Positions 34,446 to 47,875 of a stretch of 64,000 bases of DNA are shown here, piece by piece. The position numbers were made by a program, and so were the translations under genes. The notes beneath the pieces were generated by a model. It saw only the letters and a list, made by a program, of their open reading frames with translations. It did no database searches and had not been told where the DNA came from. Each line of letters starts with the position of its first letter. The stretch's first letter is position 1. The DNA lies in contig OZ023207.1 of NCBI GenBank assembly GCA_963995525.1, forward strand, positions 982,001-1,046,000. The letters run 5' to 3'. The stretch comes from Escarpia spicata. Its lineage: Eukaryota; Annelida; Polychaeta; Sabellida; Siboglinidae.

Positions 34446-35084
34446 TGGATAAATACAATTTAGAAACGTTGTTATATATAATGACCATGTTTTCATTTTT
34501 GTGGCAAATAAATAATTACTACAAAAATAAAAATATACTTACAAACAGTGCATCATAGTATACAAAATGATTTGGTTTATATTACTTCGTGAAAACATAA
34601 ACAAAAAAAAGTGTAAAGAAAATCAATGGTTTGCATGCTGTCAGGATTGAACCGGCGTCGCCCGATTGTAAAGAAGAAACCAACGCGTCTACCATCTGAG
34701 CTAGCGGCACCAACAGTAATTCACTGACTGATTTAAGTTGTTACGATAAATTGTACAACTCCTTCTTCATATATCGATATTCTTGTGATATTATGAGATT
34801 ATACACGTTACTTTCTTTAGCTCGATACAATATCTGTTTGCTATGTATGTTTATTGGTGTAGATTATCTCCCTTTGGTTGCATTCGATATAACTAATCGA
34901 TTCATGTGGAACCGTAAGATAACTGCTTGTTCCTCTATGATGACTAGTGTTTGTATTACGTCGGAATATTGCACAATAACTCATTCTGACGCTCGTTTCG
35001 ACCCAAAAGCTATCCTCACAAACATGCTCTGAATGCATGGAAAGGGTCAGCCTGATGCGAGTGTGTGTCATAAGTGACATCACG
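34446..35084 (-). repeat. Right arm of the 1.4-kb inverted repeat
   Basis: Starts TGGATAAATACAATTTAG and ends TCATAAGTGACATCAC. Minus-strand reading follows the left arm. A 93-codon frame here and a 60-codon frame in the other arm share most residues only because the arms match. Confidence 0.9.
34635..34712 (-). ncRNA. tRNA-like sequence in the right arm
   Basis: Minus strand: box A TAGCTCAGATGGTAGACGCG and box B GGTTCAATCC, the inverted partner of the copy at 34105. Acceptor stem again imperfect. Confidence 0.6.
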
Positions 35085-35580
35085 ATACCACGTGATCGCC
35101 TAGTTCATTAAAATTAAATTTTCTGCTGGAATCGCTTCACAGACGGGATTAAAATTGAATTTATGCAACAAATGTATTTCTGTATTTGTATTTATGTTGT
35201 CAAATGCTACATACAATATTAGACTTTGTGTACACATGGAAAAATTATTTTAGCTAATGCATTATTTTTATTTCCTTTAATATAATTGAGTAATTGCATA
35301 CATTAATTTAATTAACCTAATAAATATGTGATGTTAATTGGTAAACATTTGAGTTAATTATAACTAATAGTTAATTGTAATTAATAATTAACTTCTCAAG
35401 TTAATTGCCCCATGTTTGCATTGCATACTGTAATTAACTGATTAAAAATAATTCATTGACATTTCCACAAACGTTTAGTTGAATGTAATTAACTAACTTT
35501 ACCTGAACGCGTTAAATTTATTTAATTGATAAAGTCCCAATTAAATCAAAAATTATGTATTTATTTTAAATTCAAGTTCT
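35085..35580. other. AT-rich flank of the inverted repeat
   Basis: Many TTAATTA and AATTAACT words, partly matching 32930-33400. No gene. Confidence 0.45.
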
Positions 35581-38146
35581 AACAGACATACGTAAATAGA
35601 CAGGCAGCCAGCCTGCCAGCCAGCTGGACAGGCGGACACACAGACAGACAGACATACATAAATAGACAGGCATCCAGCCTGCCAGCCAGATGGATAGACG
35701 GAGAGACAGATAGACATACATAAATAGACAGGCACCCAGCCTGCCAGCTGGACAGGCAAACAGACATACATACATAAATAGACAGGCAGCCAGCCTGCCA
35801 GCCAGTCAGCTAGACAGGCGGACATACATACATGCATAAATAGCTAGGCAGCCAGCTGGACAGATGGAAAGACATATATTCATAAATTGACAGGCTGCCA
35901 GCCAGTCAGCTGGACAGGCGGACAGACAGACACACATCAATAGACAGGCAGCCAGCTGGACAGGTGGACAGACATATATTCATAAATTGACAGGCAGCCA
36001 GCCTGCCAGCCAGTCAGCTAGACAGACGGACAGACATACATGCATAAATAGCTAGGCAGCCGGCTGGACAGGTGGACAAACATATATTCATAAATTTGCA
36101 GGCTGCCAGCCAGTCAGCTGGACAGACGGACAGACAGACACACATAAATAGACAGGCAGCCAGCTGGACAGGTGGACAGACATATATTCATAAATTGACA
36201 GGCAGCCAGTCTGCCAGCCAGCCAGCTGGACAGGTGGACAGATATATATTCATAAATAGACAGGCAGCCAGCTGGACAGGTGGACATTCATTAATTGACA
36301 GGCAGCCAGTCTGCCAGCCAGCCAACTGTACAGGTGGACAGACATATAGTCATAAATAGACAGGCAGCCAGTCTGCCAACCAGTCAGCTGGACAGGTGGA
36401 CAGACATATATTCATAAATTGACAGGCAGCCAGCCTGCCTGCCAGTCAGCTGGACAAGTGGACATACATATATTCATAAATCGACAGGCAGCCAGCTGGA
36501 CAGGTGGACAGACATATATTCATAAATTGACAGGCAGCCTGTCTGCCAGCCAGCCAGCTGGACAGGTGGACAGACATATATTCATAAATAGACAGGCAGC
36601 CAGCTGGACAGGTGGACAGACATATATTCATAAATTGACAGGCAGCCAGCCTGCCTGCCAGTCAGCTGGACAGGTGGACAGACATAAAATTATATTCATA
36701 AATAGACAGGCAGCCAGCTGGACAGGTGGACAGACATATATTCATAAATTGACAGGCAGCCTGTCTGCCAGCCAGCCAGCTGGACAGGTGGACAGACATA
36801 TATTCATAAATAGACAGGCAGCCAGCTGGACAGGTGGACAGACATATATTCATAAATTGACAGGCAGCCAGTCTGCCAGCCAGCCAGCTGGACAGGTGGA
36901 CATACATATAGTCATAAATAGACAGGCTGCCAGCCTGCCAGCCAGCCAGCTGGACAGGTGGACAGACATATAGTCATAAATAGACAGGCAGCCAGCCTGC
37001 CTGCCAGTCAGCTGGACAGGTGGACATACGTATATTCATAAATTGACAGGCAGCCAGTCTGCCAGCCAGCCAGCTGGACAGGTGGACAGATATATATTCA
37101 TAAATAGACAGGCAGCCAGCTGGACAGGTGGACATTCATTAATTGACAGGCAGCCAGTCTGCCAGCCAGCCAACTGTACAGGTGGACAGACATATAGTCA
37201 TAAATAGACAGGCAGCCAGTCTGCCAACCAGTCAGCTGGACAGGTGGACAGACATATATTCATAAATTGACAGGCAGCCAGCCTGCCTGCCAGTCAGCTG
37301 GACAAGTGGACATACATATATTCATAAATCGACAGGCAGCCAGCTGGACAGGTGGACAGACATATATTCATAAATTGACAGGCAGCCTGTCTGCCAGCCA
37401 GCCAGCTGGACAGGTGGACAGACATATATTCATAAATAGACAGGCAGCCAGCTGGACAGGTGGACAGACATATATTCATAAATTGACAGGCAGCCAGCCT
37501 GCCTGCCAGTCAGCTGGACAGGTGGACAGACATAAAATTATATTCATAAATAGACAGGCAGCCAGCTGGACAGGTGGACAGACATATATTCATAAATTGA
37601 CAGGCAGCCAGTCTGCCAGCCAGCCAGCTGGACAGGTGGACATACATATAGTCATAAATAGACAGGCTGCCAGCCTGCCAGCCAGCCAGCTGGACAGGTG
37701 GACAGACATATAGTCATAAATAGACAGGCAGCCAGCCTGCCTGCCAGTCAGCTGGACAGGTGGACATACGTATATTCATAAATTGATAGACAGCCAGTCT
37801 GCCAGGCAGCCAGCTGGACAGGTGGACAGACATATAGTCATAAATAGACAGGCAGCCAGCCTGCCTGCCAGTCAGCTGGACAAGTGGACAGACATATATT
37901 AATAAATTGACAGGCAGCCAGTCTGCCAGCCAGCCAGCTGGACAGGCGGACAGACAGACATACATAAATAGACAGACAGCCAGCCTGCCAGCCAGCTGGA
38001 CAGGCGGACAGACAGACATACATAAATAGACAGGCAGCCAGCCTGCCAGCCAGCTGGACAGGCGGAAAGACAGACATACATAAATAGACAGGCAGCCAGC
38101 CTGCCAGCCTGCCAGCCAGCTGGACAGACGGACAGACAGACATGCA
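35581..38146. repeat. Complex degenerate minisatellite (CAGGCAGCCAGC... type) with an 848-bp higher-order duplication
   Basis: Built from variable units made of GACAGGCAGCCAG, CTGCCAGCCAGCTGGACAGG and GACAGACATATATTCATAAA blocks. Rare variants (CCAACTGTACAG, GACAAGTGGACATAC, GACATAAAATTATATTC) recur exactly 848 bp apart (for example 36455 and 37303), showing duplication of about 36190-36970 into 37038-37713. The second copy lacks 108 bp. All frames here are repeat artefacts. Confidence 0.95.
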
Positions 38147-38204
38147 TATGTCAACATAATAATTTTTTTCTCAAAACTGTTATCTTCAAAACATTATGTT
38201 GACA

Positions 38205-38978
38205 TGTTGATGCACATGTAGCCAATAGTTACTGCTCATGATCAAGGTGATCTGTTGATGCACACGTAGCCACTAGTCACTGCTCATGGTCAAGGTGATC
38301 TGTTGATGCACATGTAGCCACTAGTCACTGCTCATGATCAAGGTGATCTGTTGATGCACATGTAGCCACTAGTCACTGCTCATGATCAAGGTGATCTGTT
38401 GATGCACATGTAGCCACTAGTCACTGCTCATGGTCAAGGTGATCTGTTGATGCACATGTAGCCACTAGTCACTGCTCATGATCAAGGTGATCTGTTGATG
38501 CACATGTAGCCACTAGTCACTGCTCATGATCAAGGTGATCTGTTGATGCACATGTAGCCACTAGTCACTGCTCATGATCAAGGTGATCTGTTGATGCACA
38601 TGTAGCCACTAGTCACAGCTCATGATCAAGGTGATCTGTTGATGCACATGTAGCCCCTAGTCACTGCCCATGATCAAGGTGATCTGTTGATGCACATGTA
38701 ACCACGAGTCACTGCCCATGATCAAGGTGATCTGTTGATGCACATGTAGCCACTAGTCGCTGTCCATGATCAAGGTGATCTGTTGATGCACATGTAGCCA
38801 CTAGTCACTGCTCATGATCAAGGTGATCTGTTGATGCACATGTAGCCACTAGTCGCTGCCCATGAGCAAGGTGATCTGTTGATGCACATGTAGCCACTAG
38901 TCACTGCTCATGATCAAGGTGATCTGTTTATGCACATGTCGCCACTAGTCACTGCTCATGATCAAGGTGATCTGCTCT
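38205..38978. repeat. Minisatellite, 48-bp unit, about 16 copies
   Basis: GATGCACATGTAGCCACTAG recurs every 48 bp (38209, 38257). The unit also holds CTCATGATCAAGGTGATC. The unit edge is shared with preceding unique sequence (GTTGACATGTTGATGCAC). Confidence 0.96.
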
Positions 38979-39099
38979 ATGTACAGCCATGCTAAAGTAC
39001 ATCCAGCCATGTGAAATATGAGACCCTGTAGTTTCCCACCAAAATGTTGGAAATGCCCTGGGAATTCCACTAGAGGGCCCCTAATAACAACAATAACAT

Positions 39100-39257
39100 G
39101 GGTTTAATCATAGGATTAGTAAATCCCAGGTCTAAAATGTTCTGGCGTACGGACTAGCTTAGTCCCAGAATTAACTTAATCCCAGGTTTAACAAATCCCA
39201 GGATTAACTAATCCTGGGACTAAGTTAGTCCACTTTCTGGCTTACGGGCCTTAGATA
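39100..39257 (-). mobile_element. MITE-like dispersed repeat, copy 2
   Basis: The reverse complement begins GGCCCGTAAGCCAGAAAG and continues with GGACTAACTTAGTCC and GGATTAGTTAATCC words, as in 19986-20160. It contains several TAATCC and GGATTA words, which are sites for Otx/Pitx-type homeodomains, though this may only reflect the palindromic design. Confidence 0.5.
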
Positions 39258-39439
39258 TCGGTACATACTGGTTGACGTCAACCGTTTTACCTGCTTTCTT
39301 ATGGTATTAGCTTAAACATCATCACGAATAGCTTTAGGGTCATTCCATGTGAATTAAACCAATATTTCTAATTTTTTTGGTACTCGTCTCTTCAATTTTT
39401 CATGAATTGGTGACAGAATTTGGTAAATTGAATGCAGGG

Positions 39440-39890
39440 GTGGCAAATCGCCAGCTCACCCGTCAGTGGTGTCTTGGGGGAATTCGCATGCAGCGCCCCA
39501 TTCGTGTGGTTGTATCCACAAGACCAACAACGTTTACGAAGCCGCCAAGTGCACACCGGGACCATCTTGCAGCCGTCCCATGTGGAAAATGGAATCTACC
39601 CATCTTTGTAAACACCAACATAAGATCTCTGGGGCCTAAAATAATATAACTCGCACAAGTACTAAAACTTAACTGCACTGATGTCGCGACAATAACAGAG
39701 ACTTGGTTTAGGGAAGACACACCGGAGGAATACATCTGTGTGCCAGGATATTTCCACACCAGGAAAGATCTACCAACAGACGTATTGGAGGGGTCATGTG
39801 CCTAATAAAACATGGCAACCCTTTCAAGGAATGGACAGAACTACGAACAAACGAAATTAGCAGTATAAGGGTCCCATGTAGTCTGGCTTT
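39440..39890 (+). pseudogene. LINE (CR1/Jockey-like) endonuclease N-terminal fragment
   Basis: Plus strand. RPIRVVVSTRP, then a Lys-rich gap and LPIFVNTNIRSLGPKI resemble the N-terminus of CR1-like ORF2, where the endonuclease starts with 'TN-RSL--K-'. After a stop, another frame has DVATITETWFREDTP (the E-T-W motif carrying the metal-binding Glu), then a C-V-P-G-Y and a G-G-V motif. The endonuclease nicks DNA to prime retrotransposition. Stops and frameshifts show a dead 5' piece; no RT follows on this strand. Confidence 0.7.
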
Positions 39891-40344
39891 CATTCTTATT
39901 GCCTCAGTTTGAATTATGTTAACTGTGAGTCTACCAAAGGCTGCTGAAGCTAAAGTTATTCGTCTGTCAACGTGTCTCTGTAGAAGGTTCTATGCTCCCA
40001 AGGAAGCAGAACTCTCCTACAGTCTCGAGTTCTTCATTTTCTATGATGATGTGCTTGTCTGAAGAAGTGATTAATAATAATAATAATAATAAACATTGTG
40101 TATTCACGATAACCTTATAAAATATACATTTTATCTTCCTAAGGGTCGTGATTGTAAAATATTAGCGTACAAGTAAATGTTATTTAAATGCTAAACAAAT
40201 TATTTAAAAGTAGTTAAGATATACTTAAATACATATTACAATTTAGAAATTAGAATTGCATAAATAACATTTGTAAAACATATAGCATCAATATATAAAG
40301 TAAAAAACGCTGAGTTAGAATGTTCATTACGTTGTTTGTCCATG

Positions 40345-40800
40345 TTGTCTAATTAAACACATTCTGCAAATATGCTCTCTTAAACGCACTTAGAGAGCTG
40401 CATTTTCTTATTTCTGGATTTAAAGTATTCCATATTTGTGCGCCATTAACAGCTATAGAGTTCTTGAAGATGTTTGTTCGTGCTCTTGGAACATACAAAT
40501 CCTCTCTTGTATTTGACCGTGTTGTTCTTGTCGAAACGTTCGAGACAGATTTGAACAGTAGCGCACACATTGTAGTCAGGAGCCAGTCCCTTTACTGCCT
40601 CGAACACCAATTGAGATTGTCTGTATTTCACGCGCTCTGGCAGTGGCAGCCAGTTTAGTTGTTTCAATAGTGGAGCACTTGGAGCTCTGTATTCAGAGTC
40701 TGTTATGATTCTGGCAGCACGTCTTCGTAGTTTGTAGATGCGTTCAGATGAATTTGCATTGCCCCAGAGTGTGCTGCAATAGTCCATGTGTGGTAGAACG
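40345..40800 (-). pseudogene. LINE reverse transcriptase C-terminal fragment
   Basis: Minus strand, two overlapping frames. MDYCSTLWGNANSS, LRRRAARIITDS, LNWLPLPERVKYR, GLAPDYN, then TRSNT and GAQIWNTLNPEIRK follow the thumb and connection part of many animal LINEs ('LDYC---WG', 'RAARI', 'WLPL--R', 'G-AP-Y', 'WN-LP--IR'). It is cut at its 5' side at about 40800, as usual for 5'-truncated LINE copies. An ATA microsatellite lies 270 bp downstream. Confidence 0.8.
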
Positions 40801-41362
40801 TATTTGCCAGTGGAAATGTTTTCGACATGCTACGAAGCACGGTCGGGCATGCGATCGGATGCGCGATCGAACGTATTGAATATTGAATGATGATTCCTAA
40901 TTTGTATGTATATGTTTTGTTCAAAGCATGTGATTCACATTTTAATGCCACTTACAACATAGCACATATAAGTTGTTTCATTAGGACACATTTAATTGCC
41001 ACAATTTGCTAAATATTTGTAACAAAACTATAACAAATTAGCAAACATACTTAATATGGAATCCCAATTTGTATATACAATTAAAATTGTATACAAAGAA
41101 TAATGGACTATGGAAGGTAATGTCTGGAATTATAAAGCATTTGTTTTTTGTACAAGTACCATATCATAATATAAAAAATACTACAGTTCGATTTTGTTTA
41201 ATTTCCAAAACAAAATATTACAATTTGTTTTTAATAAGTCGCCATGCAATGGCTATAATAAGTTACAGTTATTAATTAAAACATTGTGTATTCATGTTGC
41301 TGTGAATATTCCAGTTGTTAAACTATAAATCAGTCAAAACATTAATTAAATTAATTAGCAAG
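40801..41362. other. Unique AT-rich stretch
   Basis: No gene recognised. Confidence 0.45.
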
Positions 41363-41954
41363 CGCTCCATGCCTTAGACCACCCGTTGGATAATGCCTTA
41401 GACCACCCGTTGGATAATGCCTTAGACCACCCGTTGGATAATGCCTTAGACCACCCGTTGGATAATGCCTTAGACCACCCGTTGGATAATGCCTTAGACC
41501 ACCCGTTGGATAATGCCTTAGACCACCCGTTGGATAATGCCTTAGACCACCCGTTGGATAATGCCTTAGACCACCCGTTGGATAATGCCTTAGACCACCC
41601 GTTGGATAATGCCTTAGACCACCCGTTGGATAAAGCCTTAGACCACCCGTTGGATAATGCCTTAGACCACCCGTTGGATAATGCCTTAGACCACCCGTTG
41701 GATAATGCCTTAGACCACCCGTTGGATAATGCCTTAGACCACCCGTTGGATAATGCCTTAGACCACCCGTTGGATAATGCCTTAGACCACCCGTTGGATA
41801 ATGCCTTAGACCACCCGTTGGATAATGCCTTAGACCACCCGTTGGATAATGCCTTAGACCACCCGTTGGATAATGCCTTAGACCACCCGTTGGATAATGC
41901 CTTAGACCACCCGTTGGATAATGCCTTAGACCACCCGTTGGATAATGCCACCCG
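41363..41954. repeat. Minisatellite, 24-bp unit, about 24 copies, nearly perfect
   Basis: The unit CCTTAGACCACCC + GTTGGATAATG repeats with one visible substitution in the whole array (T to A at 41634). As 24 is eight codons, three frames of about 200 codons are open; none has supporting context. Confidence 0.97.
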
Positions 41955-42899
41955 TTCTCAGGCATGGACCTTCGCTAAGACTCGCCACGACAACGCGCTA
42001 AAAGTTTCGCAGACGTAACTAACTAAATCTAGCACAATCACCTCACGTGCAGTCTGCAGGCTCCCGTGATTATCGCAATCCTGTTAAAAAAATGATGCGA
42101 CATCGTCGAAAAAAATCTAGTTTCAGCACTTTAAATCATGTTCAATTATCACACAACATACATGATTTTAATTGTGAAAAACTGACAAATGGCATCGGTG
42201 ATGCACGAAGTTGTATATCGGTGATAACGTAGGTAAACCTACATGTTTACACGTCAACTGATCGTAACTTTCGTTTGTCTGACGACATCAATTTTGTGTA
42301 ACATCAACAGACAGTGAACACCAACACATCTCCTCATTGGTTGATTAAAAACCATACGATCCCAATATGATTACAAGTGTGGGTTTTCGATTTGTCGCGA
42401 CCTGTTTTTGCGAAAATCGTACCTTCTTCACGACCTGCTGTCTTCATGAAATTCTTGGTGCGCATTTTTGCTAAATCACGGACGACAAGTTCGTCAAATA
42501 AAGGAATACTTCTAACAACTTTATACCATTGTAAACTTTGCTGTAATTTATTTATTAGAATTATATAGGCTAAGGCACTTCATGTATATATTGTATTGTA
42601 TGGTTTAATGTTTGGCTTAATACAAAGCTCTGGTACAAACTTACATCTGCCTTGTTATTTACAGCAAACTAGCTACGATTCTGAGTCAGTAACACCACTA
42701 CACTAACAGGGAACACTGTCCCACATAAAGATTGTTATGTTGTCGTCACTGTTGTCTTGTTAGTGGTCGCCGGTGCCTTTGATGCGGTTACTATTAGGTA
42801 TAGGGAATAGTTTGGGAACGGAATGAGCGGGTTCTTCCCAGATACTAATAATTACAGCAATACACTCAATTGGTGCCTGTGTAACATCGCCCAATCAGT
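41955..42899. other. Unique stretch
   Basis: No gene recognised; two small plus-strand frames of 61 and 63 codons have no known motif. Confidence 0.45.
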
Positions 42900-43395
42900 T
42901 CACTAAACTGTCCAATCGAGACAAATTGAACAGGATAGGTGATAACAGACAGTCCTGCCTCAGTTCTATTTCAACTTTGAACCATGTTGTCCAACTGACC
43001 ATTGATGATAACAGCACATTCGACATTCTCATACGTGGCTTCAATCAGTGATGTCATTTCGGGGTCGACCCCAGTAGATCTCAAGGGCTTCCATAATGCA
43101 TCCCTGCTATTGTGTGAAATGGGGCCTTGAAGTCCACACAATTGAAATGTAGTGGGATCTGGTGTTCATTTGCCTTTTCTGTGATCTGGTGAACAAGTAG
43201 GATAACAGACAGATGGTGTTCCCTGTTTCTTTGGTATCCAAATTGATGATTTGACAGGTGTGTATCAGTGATGTCTTCTATTCGTGTGAATATCATCTTA
43301 CAGAACACTTTACCCGGAACAGACATTATAGTAATCGCTGTGTAGTTTGATACAACTGAACATGTATCATTTGTTGAGTACAGGGTTGATAATAT
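42900..43395 (-). pseudogene. LINE reverse transcriptase fragment (family with SVPGKV motif)
   Basis: Minus strand. NYTAITIMSVPGKVFCKMI, HLSNHQFGYQRNREHH, an 'EKANEHQIPLHFNCVDFKA' stretch with the first catalytic Asp, then (shifted frame) EATYENVECAVIINGQLDN and LRQDCLLSPILFNL. These follow RT blocks ('N-R-I-L-SVPGK', 'QFGF---R', 'DF-KAFD', 'G-RQGC-LSP'). Frameshifts and stops are present and the YxDD box is lost. It differs in type from the LINE piece at 44038-44480. Confidence 0.8.
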
Positions 43396-43451
43396 TCCTG
43401 CACCACTACTGTCAATCCGTCATAACAACTTAACATGTATCCTTTGTTGAG

Positions 43452-43496
43452 TACAGGGTTGGTAATACTGTGTTTTGTGTGTGTTTGGTGTGTGGT

Positions 43497-43529
<33 letters not shown>

Positions 43530-43575
43530 CTGTGTGCATGTGTATGGTGTGTGTGTATGTGTGTGTGTGCGTGTG

Positions 43576-43619
<44 letters not shown>

Positions 43620-43625
43620 TGTGTG
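43452..43625. repeat. TG/TGCG microsatellite
   Basis: GTGTGT tract grading into a pure TGCG run (about 43569-43620). Frames are artefacts. Confidence 0.95.
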
Positions 43626-43832
43626 AGAAACAATTCACGCATATCACACCAAAATGGTATTTTCAAGTTCACTTTTTCGGCAGACGGATCCTTAATGTGG
43701 TCTTACCCCAAATAGATGTCCGGCATGTTACAAATCTTCACGAAGGCTAGATGATATCAAGCTACACACATAACTAGATTAACCACAAAGGTGAACATAT
43801 GTTACCGTTTCATCTCCGTCACGTAAGTTACA

Positions 43833-44480
<648 letters not shown>

Positions 44481-44921
44481 CCTATTCCGAATGCCACCGG
44501 TAATTGGACATTCCCGACAGTCGCTTTCAAGCGCCTCCTGGTGGGAACATAATTCATCCATGACTGTTCATGAGCACGTGTACTATCACGGAATCCACTG
44601 TCACCAGTTGTCACGCACACCATCTTGTTTCCTGGCCACTGCTCCGTCTGTTTGCTTCTTCAATAATCTTGAATAGGTCTAACTCCGTGTTTTTCCATAC
44701 ATATATAGAATACCCTGGATAAACCGCTCGCTGACATCGATGCTACATGTTTTACTGCGCTTGTTTTTTGTTTCTCCGTGGTGCATCGAATACTTCCGGT
44801 TTGACGTGGATACCCGTAAACAATACCACATCCACATACTAATTAATTTGTGAGCCGTGTCAAATGAAGAATAATGGTAAACTATTTCACAGTTATCGTG
44901 AAATGTGAAGAACGTTATTCC
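44481..44921. other. Unique stretch
   Basis: No gene recognised. Confidence 0.4.
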
Positions 44922-45300
44922 AATACATGTTTTACCAATGTCTGGAGGACAGTCAGAACTACGGGCAATTTCATTGGAAAATCACTGCCCAAGCCTTGTT
45001 TGAAAGAAAAAACAGTTGCATGTATAAAATATATGATATGTTCATTACACTAGATACATATATTTTATAGTCTTGCATGGCGTAGATTTACATAAAATAA
45101 TACATGTTTTATTAATGTCTGGAGGACAGTCAGAACTACGGGCAATTTCATTGGAAAATCCCTGCCCAAGCCTTGTTTGAAAGAAAAAACAGTTGCAAAT
45201 ATAAAATATATGATTATGTTCATTACACTAGATACATATATTTTATAGTCTTGCATAGCGTAGATTTACATAAAATAATACATGTTTATTTAGCAATGCT
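44922..45300. repeat. 177-bp tandem repeat, about 2.1 copies
   Basis: AATACATGTTTTA begins at 44922, 45099 and 45277. The two full copies differ by few bases; the third is only a start. Confidence 0.92.
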
Positions 45301-45597
45301 ATAACCAGTATTTGTCAAGTATCCTGTGCCACGGATAAATTAAAGTGTATCTGGCATTGTATCAGATAAAATATATCAGTTTTAGTATTTCTTTCCTGAG
45401 TATTTCTGTGGGATGTGCTTCGTGAAATACTAGTCCTAAATATACAACGCAATCATTATATTTCTCACCAGTATATTCACATGTGCCTACATACATATAC
45501 CGCTTTAGCATGGCAATCCACAAAATGTAGAATCTCTGCAAAACATTATTGTCGTAAAAGACTCATCTTAGCCAGGGTTATGAGCAACTGGCCATGT
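45301..45597. other. Unique spacer
   Basis: Nothing recognised. Confidence 0.4.
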
Positions 45598-47875
45598 TAC
45601 TGTGGTTAGTACTTGTTCCTACTTAAGGTCATGCTGGTATAGGGCGATTCCACGGAAAGTGTTATTGAGGTTAGTACATGTTCCTACTTAAGGTCATGCT
45701 GGTATAGGGCGATTCCATGGAAAGTGTTATTGAGGTTAGTACATGTTCCTACTTAAGGTCATGCTGGTATAGGGCGATTCCATGGAAAGTGTTATTGAGG
45801 TTAGTACATGTTCCTACTTAAGGTCATGCTGGTATAGGGCGATTCCACGGAAAGTGTTACTGTGGTTAGTACATGTTCCTGCATAAGGTCATGCTGGTAT
45901 AGGGCGATTCCACGGAAAGTGTTACTGTGATTAGTACGTGTTCCTACATAAGGTCATGCTGGTATAGCGTGATTCCACGGAAAGTGTTACTGTGGTAAGT
46001 ACATGTTCCTACATAAGGTCATGCTGGTATAGGGCGATTCCACGGAAAGTGTTACTGTGGTTAGTACATGTTCCTACATAAGGTCATGCTTGTATAGGGC
46101 GATTCCACGGAAAGTGTTACTCTGATTAGTACTTGTTCCTACATAAGGTCATGCTGGTATAGGGCGATTCCACGGAAAGTGTTACTGTGGTTAATACTTG
46201 TTCCTACATAAGGTCATGCTGGTATAGGGCGATTCCACGGAAAGTGTTACTGTGGTTAGTACTTGGTCCTACATAAGGTCATGCTGGTATAGGGCGATTC
46301 CACGGAAAGTGTTACTGTGGTTAGCACATGTTCCTACATAAGGTCATGCTGGTATAGGGCGATTCCACGGAAAGTGTTATTGAGGTTAGTACATGTTCCT
46401 ACTTAAGGTCATGCTGGTATAGGGCGATTCCACGGAAAGTGTTACTGTGGTAAGTACATGTTCCTACTTAAGGTCATGCTGGTATAGGGCGATTCCACGG
46501 AAAGTGTTACTGTGGTTAGTACATGTTCCTACATAAGGTCATGCTGGTATAGGGCGATTCCACGGAAAGTGTTACTGTGGTTAGTACTTGTTCCTACATA
46601 AGGTCATGCTGGTATAGGGCGATTCCGCGGAAAGTGTTACTGTGGTTAGTACTTGTTCCTACATAAGGTCATGCTGGTATAGGGCGATTCCGCGGAAAGT
46701 GTTACTGTGGTTAGTACTTGTTCCTACATAAGGTCATGCTGGTATAGGGCGATTCCACGGAAAGTGTTACTGTGGTTAGTACTTGTTCCTACATAAGGTC
46801 ATGCTTGTATAGGGCGATTCCACAGAAAGTGTTACTGTGGTTAGTACTTGTTCCTACATAAGGTCATGCTGGTATAGGGCGATTCCACGGAAAGTGTTAC
46901 TGTGGTTAGTACTTGTTCCTACATAAGGTCATGCTTGTATAGGGCGATTCCACGGAAAGTGTTACTGTGGTTAGTACTTGTTCCTACATAAGGTCATGCT
47001 TGTATAGGGCGGTTCCACGGAAAGTGTTACTGTGGTTAGTACTTGTTCCTACATAAGGTCATGCTGGTATAGGGCGATTCCACGGAAAGTGTTACTGTGG
47101 TTAGTACTTGTTCCTACATAAGGTCCTGCTGGTATATGGCGATTCCACGGAAAGTGTTACTGTGGTTAGTACTTGGTCCTACATAAGGTCATGCTGGTAT
47201 AGGGCGATTCCACGGAAAGTGTTACTGAGGTTAGTACTTGTTCCTACATAAGGTCATGCTGGTATAGGGCGATTCCACGGAAAGTGTTACTGTGGTTAGT
47301 ACTTGTTCCTACATAAGGTCATGCTGGTATAGGGCGATTCCACGGAAAGTGTTACTGTGGTTAGTACTTGGTCCTACATAAGGTCCTGCTGGTATAGGGC
47401 AATTCCACGGAAAGTGTTACTGAGGTTAGTACTTGTTCCTACATAAGGTCATGCTGGTATAGGGCGATTCCACGGAAAGTGTTACTGTGGTTAGTACTTG
47501 TTCCTACATAAGGTCATGCTGGTATAGGGCGATTCCACGGAAAGTGTTACTGTGGTTAGTACTTGGTCCTACATAAGGTCATGCTGGTATAGGGCGATTC
47601 CACGGAAAGTGTTACTGTGGTTAGTACGTGTTCCTACATAAGGTCATGCTGGTATAGGGCGATTCCACGGAAAGTGTTACTGTGGTTAGTACTTGTTCCT
47701 ACATAAGGTCATGCTGGTATAGGGCGATTCCACGGAAAGTGTTACTGTGGTTAGTACTTGTTCCTACATAAGGTCATGCTGGTATAGGGCGATTCCACGG
47801 AAAGTGTTACTGTGGTTAGTACTTGTTCCTACATAAGGTCATACTGGTATAGAGCGCTTCCACGGAATGTGAGTC
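45598..47875. repeat. Minisatellite, 65-bp unit, about 35 copies
   Basis: AAGGTCATGCTGGTATAGGG recurs every 65 bp (45625, 45690). First units have GTTATTGAGG and CTTAAGG; later ones have GTTACTGTGG and CATAAGG. Mixed blocks of ACATG and ACTTG variants point to shuffling by unequal exchange. Confidence 0.97.

Noticed and set aside
41351..42018. Three frames of about 200 codons
   Set aside because: A 24-bp unit without stops; no domain, no codon signal, no start context.
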